Source: SFHK01 sp045538305 (GTDB taxonomy: Bacteria; Bacillota; Clostridia; Christensenellales; Aristaeellaceae). Taken from it: DNA of 64,000 nucleotides. The translations under genes and the position numbers were made by a program. The first letter of the stretch is position 1, and each line of letters starts with the position of its first letter. The notes beneath the pieces are model-generated. The model worked only from the letters and a program-made list of their open reading frames with translations, was not told the DNA's origin and made no database searches. The stretch lies in contig JAZSRC010000037.1 of the NCBI GenBank assembly GCA_045538305.1, positions 1 to 64,000 of the forward strand, given 5' to 3'. Shown in pieces: positions 58,488-64,000 of this stretch.

Positions 58488-59672
58488 TTAGTGGTGGAAC
58501 AGGCGAAGTCCGGTGAACGCCATGGCGATGTTGTATTTATCGCAGGTGGCGATAACGTTGTCATCGCGGATGGAGCCGCCCGGCTGGGCGATTACCGTTA
58601 CGCCGCTTTTGTGAGCGCGCTCAATGTTGTCGCCGAAGGGGAAGAATGCGTCGCTTCCGAGGGCAACGCCGGTAACGGTGGACAGATATGCCTTCTTCTC
58701 TTCAAGGGTCAGGCGTTCGGGGCGCTCGGAGAAGTAATTCATCCATACGTCTTCGCCGATAACATCTTCGCAGTCTGTTTCGGAAAGGTACAGATCGATG
58801 GTGTTGTCACGGTCGGGGCGCTTGAGCGTGGGAAGCAGGGGAAGATTGAGAACCTTCTCATGCTGGCGGAGGAACCACTTGTCGGCCTTTTCTCCGGCCA
58901 GACGGGTGCAGTGGATACGGCTCTGCTGGCCTGCGCCTACGCCGATGGCCTGACCGTCTTTTACAAAGCAGACCGAATTGGACTGGGTGTACTTCAGCGT
59001 GATCAAGGAAATCATAAGATCGCGCTTTTCGCTGTCGGTCAGCGTTTTGTTTTCGGTTACGATGTTCTGAAGCATCCCTTCGCTAATCTGAAGATCGTTT
59101 CTGCCCTGTTCAAAGGTTACGCCGTAGCACATTTTCTTTTCCAGTGCGACAGGAACGTAATTGGGATCGATTTCGATTACATTGTACGCGCCGTCCCTCT
59201 TCTTCTTCAGAAGCTCAAGGGCTTTCTCGGTATAGCCGGGGGCGATAACGCCGTCGGATACCTCGCGGGAAATCAGCTTCGCGGTTGCGTAGTCGCAGGG
59301 ATCGGACAGGGAAATGAAGTCGCCGAAGGAGGACATGCGGTCGGCGCCGCGGGCGCGAGCATATGCGCAGGCGAGGGGAGACAGCTTGTCGGTTTCGGGT
59401 ACAAAGTAGATTTTCTTAAGAACGTCGGTCAATTCTACGCCAACGGCTGCGCCGGCGGGAGATACGTGCTTGAAGGAAGCGGCTGCAGGAAGGCCGGTGG
59501 CGATTTTCAGTTCGCGAACCAGCTGATAGCCGTTCAGCGCATCGAGAAAGTTGATATATCCGGGGCGGCCGGAAAGCACCTTAACGGGCAGCTCTTCGCC
59601 GTTTGCCATGAAAATGCGGGCGGGTTTCTGGTTGGGGTTGCAGCCATACTTGAGCTGGATTTCATTAGCCAT
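58488..59672 (-). CDS. Stand-alone AICAR transformylase (C-terminal half of PurH only)
   Basis: A 394-residue protein matching only the formyltransferase domain of bifunctional PurH; the N-terminal IMP cyclohydrolase (MGS-like) domain is missing. It starts LKYGCNPNQKPA, has the catalytic Lys-His in SFKHVSPAGAAVG (about 67-79), the SDAFFPFGDNIE region and the closing QPGGSIRDD segment. It formylates AICAR to FAICAR with 10-formyl-THF. The cyclisation is supplied by the PurO-type gene next to it. GGGAGG supports the start at 59672; the ATG at 59690 precedes that site. Confidence 0.93.
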   Translation of the reverse strand: MANEIQLKYGCNPNQKPARIFMANGEELPVKVLSGRPGYINFLDALNGYQLVRELKIATGLPAAASFKHVSPAGAAVGVELTDVLKKIYFVPETDKLSPLACAYARARGADRMSSFGDFISLSDPCDYATAKLISREVSDGVIAPGYTEKALELLKKKRDGAYNVIEIDPNYVPVALEKKMCYGVTFEQGRNDLQISEGMLQNIVTENKTLTDSEKRDLMISLITLKYTQSNSVCFVKDGQAIGVGAGQQSRIHCTRLAGEKADKWFLRQHEKVLNLPLLPTLKRPDRDNTIDLYLSETDCEDVIGEDVWMNYFSERPERLTLEEKKAYLSTVTGVALGSDAFFPFGDNIERAHKSGVTVIAQPGGSIRDDNVIATCDKYNIAMAFTGLRLFHH

Positions 59673-59695
59673 TTTCGTATATCCTCCCATTTCTC

Positions 59696-60406
59696 TTAAG
59701 CGTGACGGTTCACAATCCGATATTCGTTTTCAAGCGTTTCAAGATCGTATACGCATACGTACAGGGAAACGCGGTTTTCTGCATTCAGACCGTTCCAGAT
59801 GGTTTCGGTAATCTCATCAATGCTTTCGTTGCCAAGAACTACCTTTTCGGGCTCGCCCGTGAAGGAGGGCAGCGGATTTCCGTCGGCGGCATAGGTATGG
59901 ATAAATTCGCCTTCGCCGGCGTTCACGCCTTCAAACAGATAATAGGCGCGAAGGGACTTGGTTCCGTTCTGATCAGCGGCTTTGAGCACACCCATCTGCA
60001 GCGCGAAATCTCCGTTTTCAAAGGAGGCCATGGCGCTGATGCGAGGGGTAAAATTGGGAGCATCGGGTTCGAAGCAGCGGGTGTTGAGCGCGTCGATGAA
60101 GCTTTTGCCGTTTTTTACATACTCGTAAATGGTATCGGTCTGATCGCCGTTGGTGACGATAAGCTTATTCTCGTATTCACGCACAGGCCAGTAAATGATC
60201 AGGGAGGGATCCTTCATTTTCGCTTCGTCAAATGCCTGCGTGCGCATACCGCCTTCTTCTTTTACAAAAATGCGGTTTCTGCTGTTTTCGCTTCTGCCCA
60301 TGATGAAGTAGGCGAATACGGCTTTTTTACCGTTTTCGCTCTTTCCGACGATGATGCCGCGTCCGGGATAGGTAGTCTGGCCTACGGCCTGAGTAAGCGT
60401 ATGCAT
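59696..60406 (-). CDS. purO: IMP cyclohydrolase, PurO type
   Basis: A 236-residue protein resembling the archaeal PurO IMP cyclohydrolase family, which closes FAICAR to IMP. Landmarks: YPGRGIIVGK (about 13-22), FAYFIMGRSENSRNRIF (about 31-47), IIYWPVREY (about 69-77), GDQTDTIYE and the PRISAMAS segment (about 121-128). It is unrelated to the N-terminal domain of PurH. It stands between purN and the stand-alone AICAR transformylase, so the last two steps to IMP are done by two proteins. Family assignment rests on motif memory and context. Confidence 0.87.
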   Translation of the reverse strand: MHTLTQAVGQTTYPGRGIIVGKSENGKKAVFAYFIMGRSENSRNRIFVKEEGGMRTQAFDEAKMKDPSLIIYWPVREYENKLIVTNGDQTDTIYEYVKNGKSFIDALNTRCFEPDAPNFTPRISAMASFENGDFALQMGVLKAADQNGTKSLRAYYLFEGVNAGEGEFIHTYAADGNPLPSFTGEPEKVVLGNESIDEITETIWNGLNAENRVSLYVCVYDLETLENEYRIVNRHA

Positions 60407-60411
60407 TGTTA

Positions 60412-61017
60412 TTACTCCTTGCTTATGATCAGTTTGCTGACATATTCAACGGCGCGGGGGAGAAGGCTCCATTCCGCTTCCCGCATGACGCGTGCCTGCA
60501 GAATTTCGGGAGTATCTCCGGGAAGAACGTCTACCGCCTTCTGGAAGATGATTTCGCCGCCGTCCGGAATCTCGTTTACATAGTGTACGGTTGCGCCTGT
60601 AATCTTTACGCCCTTCTCAAGCACGGCTTCGTGTACCTTCAGGCCATAAAAGCCCTTTCCGCAGAACGCGGGAATGAGCGCCGGATGGACGTTGATGATC
60701 TTGCCGGGGAACCCTTTGGTAAAATCAGCGGAAAGAATCGTAAGAAAGCCTGCCAGAACGATCAGATCGATCTTCTGATCAATGACATACCGAAGCAGTC
60801 GGTTCTCCGCATCCTTCCGGGTTTCACCTTCCTGTTTCTGGGATACATAGGTTGCGATGCCGGCATTCTGTGCGCGGGTGAGGGCATATGCATTTTGATT
60901 GCTTGCGCAAACCAACACAATTTCGCCGCTCTTGATTTCGCCGCGTGCGCTGGCGTCCAGAATCGCCTGCAGATTGGTGCCGCCTCCGCTTACGAATACG
61001 GCGATACGTGCGCTCAC
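60412..61017 (-). CDS. purN: Phosphoribosylglycinamide formyltransferase
   Basis: A 201-residue 10-formyl-THF-dependent enzyme converting GAR to FGAR. Landmarks: VFVSGGGTNLQAI (about 7-19), VNVHPALIPAFCGKGFYG (catalytic Asn-His pair, about 105-122) and the Asp in ITGATVHYVNEIPDGG. The start is GTG at 61017, overlapping the purM stop (GTGA), with GGGAAGG upstream. Length is normal. Confidence 0.95.
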   Translation of the reverse strand: MSARIAVFVSGGGTNLQAILDASARGEIKSGEIVLVCASNQNAYALTRAQNAGIATYVSQKQEGETRKDAENRLLRYVIDQKIDLIVLAGFLTILSADFTKGFPGKIINVHPALIPAFCGKGFYGLKVHEAVLEKGVKITGATVHYVNEIPDGGEIIFQKAVDVLPGDTPEILQARVMREAEWSLLPRAVEYVSKLIISKE

Positions 61018-62057
61018 AGGAAACGCACCTTCCCTTCGTCCGCAGCCTTTTCAACATGGCCCAACACATATGCTTTTTCGCCGGATGCGTTCAGCACGCG
61101 CACGGCCTCATCCGCCTGATCGGCAGGAACGATGACGCACAGGCCCACGCCCATGTTGAAGGTATTGAACATGTCGCGGCGGGAGATGGAGCCGGATTTC
61201 TGGATATAGTCGAATACGGGCGGTGTGACGATGGATTTTTCATCCACAACCGCGCAGAGGCCGTCGCCGAATGCGCGCGGAATGTTTTCATAGAATCCGC
61301 CGCCGGTAATGTGAGCGATTGAGCGCACATCCACCGTTTCCAGAAGCTTAAGAACCGGTTTTACATAAATCTTGGTCGGAGTTAGAAGCGTTTCGCCAAG
61401 GCTAGCGCCAAATTCCGAAATATATTCGTTCAGATCGCGGTTTTCTACGTTCAAAGCTTTTCGTACCAGAGAGAAGCCGTTGGAGTGTACGCCTGAGGAA
61501 GCGACGGCGATCAGCGCATCGCCAGCCTGAACGTTTTCGGGGTTCAGAACTTTTTCTTCATCCACAATACCGGTGGTAAAGCCGGCGAGATCATATTCGT
61601 CCTCTGCATACATACCGGGCATTTCGGCGGTTTCGCCGCCAATCAGTGCGCAGCCTGCCTGTACGCAGCCCTCGGCAACGCCGGATACGATTTCGGCTAC
61701 GCGTTCGGGAACATTCTTTCCGAGGGCGATGTAGTCCAGGAAGATCAGGGGGCGACCGCCAAGGCATACTACGTCGTTTACGCACATGGCAACGCAGTCG
61801 ATGCCGACAGTGTCATGCTTGTTCATCAGGAAAGCAAGCTCCAGCTTTGTGCCTACGCCGTCGGTACCGGATACGAGAACGGGGGTTTTGATGCCGGTTA
61901 AGTCGGGCTTGAACATGCCGCCAAAGCCGCCGACGGTACCCAGTGCGCCGGTGTTCATGGTGCGGGCAATGTGGCCCTTCATCAGCTCTACGGCCTTATA
62001 GCCGGCGGTGATGTCTACGCCTGCCTGGCGATAGCTTTCGGAATAGCTGTTTTTCAT
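61014..62057 (-). CDS. purM: Phosphoribosylformylglycinamidine cyclo-ligase
   Basis: A 347-residue AIR synthetase closing FGAM to AIR with ATP. It starts with YRQAGVDITAGYKAVE and shows VLVSGTDGVGTKLELA (about 59-74), DCVAMCVNDVVCLGGRPLIFLDY (landmarks VNDVVCLGG) and LIGGETAEMPGMY (about 138-150), with SGVHSNGFSL and HITGGGFYENIPR further on. It overlaps purF by 4 nt and purN by 4 nt, so these three genes are translationally coupled. Confidence 0.96.
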   Translation of the reverse strand: MKNSYSESYRQAGVDITAGYKAVELMKGHIARTMNTGALGTVGGFGGMFKPDLTGIKTPVLVSGTDGVGTKLELAFLMNKHDTVGIDCVAMCVNDVVCLGGRPLIFLDYIALGKNVPERVAEIVSGVAEGCVQAGCALIGGETAEMPGMYAEDEYDLAGFTTGIVDEEKVLNPENVQAGDALIAVASSGVHSNGFSLVRKALNVENRDLNEYISEFGASLGETLLTPTKIYVKPVLKLLETVDVRSIAHITGGGFYENIPRAFGDGLCAVVDEKSIVTPPVFDYIQKSGSISRRDMFNTFNMGVGLCVIVPADQADEAVRVLNASGEKAYVLGHVEKAADEGKVRFL

Positions 62058-63484
62058 TTGTTGATGCCCTCCGTAATGCTTCGTTCAAATTTGCTCTTAA
62101 CCGTGGTGGTCGGGGGATCGCAAGGATATTTTCCTGTGAAACAGCCCACGCAGAAGCCGCAGGGCGTATTGTCGCAAAGGCGCTCGGCGTTTTCCGGGCG
62201 GAGATAGCCAAGAGAGTCTACGCCGATGATATCGCGGATTTCCTCGATGGTGTGGTTATAAGCGATCAGATTTTCACGCTTGTCGATATCGGTGCCAAAA
62301 TAGCAGGGATACAAAAACGGCGGTGCGGAGGAGCGCATATGAACTTCGGTTGCACCTGCATCCCTTAACAGCTTGACAATTCGGGCACAGGTTGTTCCGC
62401 GGACAATAGAGTCGTCTACCAGAACAACGCGCTTACCCTTTACAACGCTGGATACGGGATTCAGCTTGATTCTTACCTTGTTTTCACGGTCCGACTGAGT
62501 GGGCTGAATAAAAGTTCGGCCGATGTACTTGTTTTTGATAAAGCCGATGCCATACGGGATGCCGGACTGACGGGAGTAGCCGATGGCGGCGTCAATGCCG
62601 GAATCGGGAACGCCGATCACGACGTCGGCCTGAACGGGATGGTCCAGCGCAAGAAATGCGCCAGCCCTCTGACGCGCCATGTGAACGGAGGTGCCGTCTA
62701 CTACGCTGTCAGGGCGGGCAAAATAGATGTATTCAAATATGCAAAGCCCGCGGGGTTTTTCGGCTACGTGCGTTTTATCGCAGCGGAGTCCGTTTTTGTC
62801 GGCAATCACGACCTCGCCGGGCTCTACATCGCGCACGAAGGTAGCGCCAATAGCGTCCAATGCACAGGTTTCCGAGGCAAATACCCAGCTGTCGTTGAGC
62901 TTACCGATACAAAGCGGATGGAATCCGTACGGATCGCGCGCGCCGATCAGCTTTGTGGAGGACATCATAACGATGGAATACGCGCCCTTAAGCGAACCCA
63001 TTGCGTTTGATACCGCTTGCTCGATGGACTTGGTTTTGAGGCGTTCTCTGACGATTGCATAGGCAATTACCTCTGCATCACTGGTCGTATGATAAATGGA
63101 ACCGGAAAGTTCCTGCTCCTCGCGCAGCTCATAGGCGTTTGTCAGACAGCCGTTGTGCGCAAGCGCCATCAGGCCTTTAACATGGTTAACGGTCAGCGGC
63201 TGTGCATTCTGTGCGGGGTTGATATCGCTGTTACCGTAGCGCACATGGCCTACGGCGATCTCTCCGACGCCAAGGCTGTCCAGAATGTCTTTTGTGAATA
63301 CGTCGTTTACAAGGCCGGGAGCCTTATGGCTTCGCATAAGACCGTCGCGATTTACGACGATGCCGCAGCTTTCCTGTCCGCGATGCTGAAGCGCATACAG
63401 CGCGTAATAACACGCGCTTGCCACATCATGTCCGTCAGGGGAATAGATGCCGAATATGCCGCACTCTTCATGGAGCTTGCTCAT
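62054..63484 (-). CDS. purF: Amidophosphoribosyltransferase, iron-sulfur type
   Basis: A 476-residue enzyme for the committed step, PRPP plus glutamine to phosphoribosylamine. A short propeptide (residues 1-7) precedes the N-terminal nucleophile Cys8 (EECGIFGIY), as in the B. subtilis-type enzyme that is processed. The glutaminase domain has HRGQESCGI and GHVRYGN; the PRTase domain carries the PRPP loop VLVDDSIVRGTT (about 366-377). C-terminal cysteines in CGFCVGCFTGKYPCD fit the [4Fe-4S] cluster typical of oxygen-labile Firmicutes PurF. It overlaps purC and purM by 4 nt. Confidence 0.96.
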   Translation of the reverse strand: MSKLHEECGIFGIYSPDGHDVASACYYALYALQHRGQESCGIVVNRDGLMRSHKAPGLVNDVFTKDILDSLGVGEIAVGHVRYGNSDINPAQNAQPLTVNHVKGLMALAHNGCLTNAYELREEQELSGSIYHTTSDAEVIAYAIVRERLKTKSIEQAVSNAMGSLKGAYSIVMMSSTKLIGARDPYGFHPLCIGKLNDSWVFASETCALDAIGATFVRDVEPGEVVIADKNGLRCDKTHVAEKPRGLCIFEYIYFARPDSVVDGTSVHMARQRAGAFLALDHPVQADVVIGVPDSGIDAAIGYSRQSGIPYGIGFIKNKYIGRTFIQPTQSDRENKVRIKLNPVSSVVKGKRVVLVDDSIVRGTTCARIVKLLRDAGATEVHMRSSAPPFLYPCYFGTDIDKRENLIAYNHTIEEIRDIIGVDSLGYLRPENAERLCDNTPCGFCVGCFTGKYPCDPPTTTVKSKFERSITEGINK

Positions 63485-64000
63485 ACATTTTCCTCCGTCA
63501 GGCGGCGCATGACTTCCTGATATGCGTCTTCAACGTTGCCGAGGTCGCGGCGGAAGCGGTCTTTATCCAGCTTTTCTCCGGTATCCTTATCCCAGAAGCG
63601 GCAGGTATCAGGGGAGATTTCGTCGGCGAGCACGATGGATCCATCGCTCAGACGGCCAAATTCAAGCTTGAAGTCGACCAGCGTGATGTTGAGCTTCAGG
63701 AAGTATTCTTTGAGAAGCTTGTTTACGGTGAGCGCCATTGTGCGGATGGTGTCGATTTCGTCCTTGGTGGCAAGGCCCAGAGCGAGAGCATGGCTGTCGT
63801 TAAGGAGCGGATCGCCCAGATCGTCGTTTTTATAGGAGAACTCAAAGGTAGGCTCGGCAAAAACGATGCCCTCTTTAACGCCGTAGCGCTTAGAGAAGGA
63901 GCCGGCGGAGATGTTGCGTACGATTACCTCGAGCGGTACGATGGAAACCTTTTTTACGAGGGTTTCGCGGTCGTTAAGCTCCTCGACGAGATGGGTGGGA
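63481..64000 (-). CDS. purC: SAICAR synthetase, 5' end outside the window
   Basis: The last 172 codons of purC are visible; the gene continues past position 64000. In frame from the edge the protein reads THLVEELNDRETLVKKV, IVPLEVIVRNISAGSFSKRYG, then SDDHALGLATKDEID-type residues and the conserved DFKLEFG and ADEISPDTCRFWD segments, all typical of PurC. The enzyme joins aspartate to CAIR with ATP. The stop overlaps the purF start (ATGA). A purB and purE would be expected elsewhere or upstream; the operon promoter is not in the window. Confidence 0.95.
   Translation of the reverse strand, partial: PTHLVEELNDRETLVKKVSIVPLEVIVRNISAGSFSKRYGVKEGIVFAEPTFEFSYKNDDLGDPLLNDSHALALGLATKDEIDTIRTMALTVNKLLKEYFLKLNITLVDFKLEFGRLSDGSIVLADEISPDTCRFWDKDTGEKLDKDRFRRDLGNVEDAYQEVMRRLTEENV

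Noticed and set aside
1..64000. CRISPR arrays, insertion sequences, prophage genes, tRNA or rRNA genes
   Set aside because: No regularly spaced direct repeats, transposase or integrase motifs, tRNA cloverleaf or rRNA-like sequence was seen on either strand.

Overview
The window looks like the chromosome of an anaerobic, endospore-forming member of the Clostridia. Support: an alpha/beta-type small acid-soluble spore protein, the Firmicutes housekeeping order yicC-rpoZ-coaBC-priA-def-fmt-rsmB-rlmN-PP2C-prkC-rsgA-rpe followed by asp23-fakA-recG, strong sigma-A-type promoters, and GGAGG ribosome sites. The stand-alone AICAR transformylase plus PurO-type IMP cyclohydrolase, and the mid-GC gut-Clostridia protein style, suggest something near Christensenellales or Aristaeella; that placement is inference. 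I saw no rRNA, tRNA, CRISPR array, transposase or prophage.

Layout. 1-2.6 kb: a DtxR/MntR-type metal repressor (-) and a secreted 5'-nucleotidase (+). 2.7-3.06 kb: an orphan transcription unit with a strong promoter, a perfect 17-bp inverted repeat and a terminator, but no convincing protein. 3.1-10.9 kb: a surface-polysaccharide operon (LytR-CpsA-Psr ligase, an unrecognised secreted protein made of two tandem repeats, Wzz-like protein, tyrosine kinase, PHP phosphatase, priming sugar transferase, ABC exporter) closed by a bidirectional terminator. 10.9-14.3 kb (-): GH9-like glycosidase, MazG-like protein and SGNH hydrolase. 14.3-17.6 kb (-): metN-metI-metQ methionine uptake operon preceded by a 27-codon leader with ten Met codons and an intrinsic terminator. 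17.7-22.9 kb (+): M20 amidohydrolase, then PfkB kinase, 6-phosphogluconate dehydrogenase and a LarA-family nickel racemase/epimerase. 23.0-27.6 kb: yerC-pcrA-ligA. 27.6-40.8 kb: the long housekeeping cluster. 40.8-42.6 kb (-): CNNM/CorC-type transporter with an attenuator-like leader, and rpmB. 42.7-49.2 kb (+): ACT protein, UPF0210 protein, Asp23, fakA, recG, SASP. 49.2-53.5 kb (+): a structured leader, glutaredoxin-like protein, tdh-kbl, and an iron-sulfur aldo/keto reductase. 53.5-64 kb (-): purC(partial)-F-M-N-O-AICAR transformylase-D-L.

How the parts work together. The purine operon encodes most steps from PRPP to IMP, with the usual bifunctional PurH replaced by two separate proteins. 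The kinase, Gnd and LarA-like genes plausibly form a gluconate/mannonate to ribulose-5-phosphate route. tdh-kbl converts threonine to glycine and acetyl-CoA. The most notable signals are regulatory: the Met-codon leader ahead of metNIQ appears to be a ribosome-mediated attenuator for methionine uptake; the CorC-type gene has a terminator whose 5' arm would be occupied by a ribosome finishing an acidic leader peptide; and the glutaredoxin-like gene has about 180 nt of consecutive hairpins upstream. All structures were read by eye without folding software or database searches.
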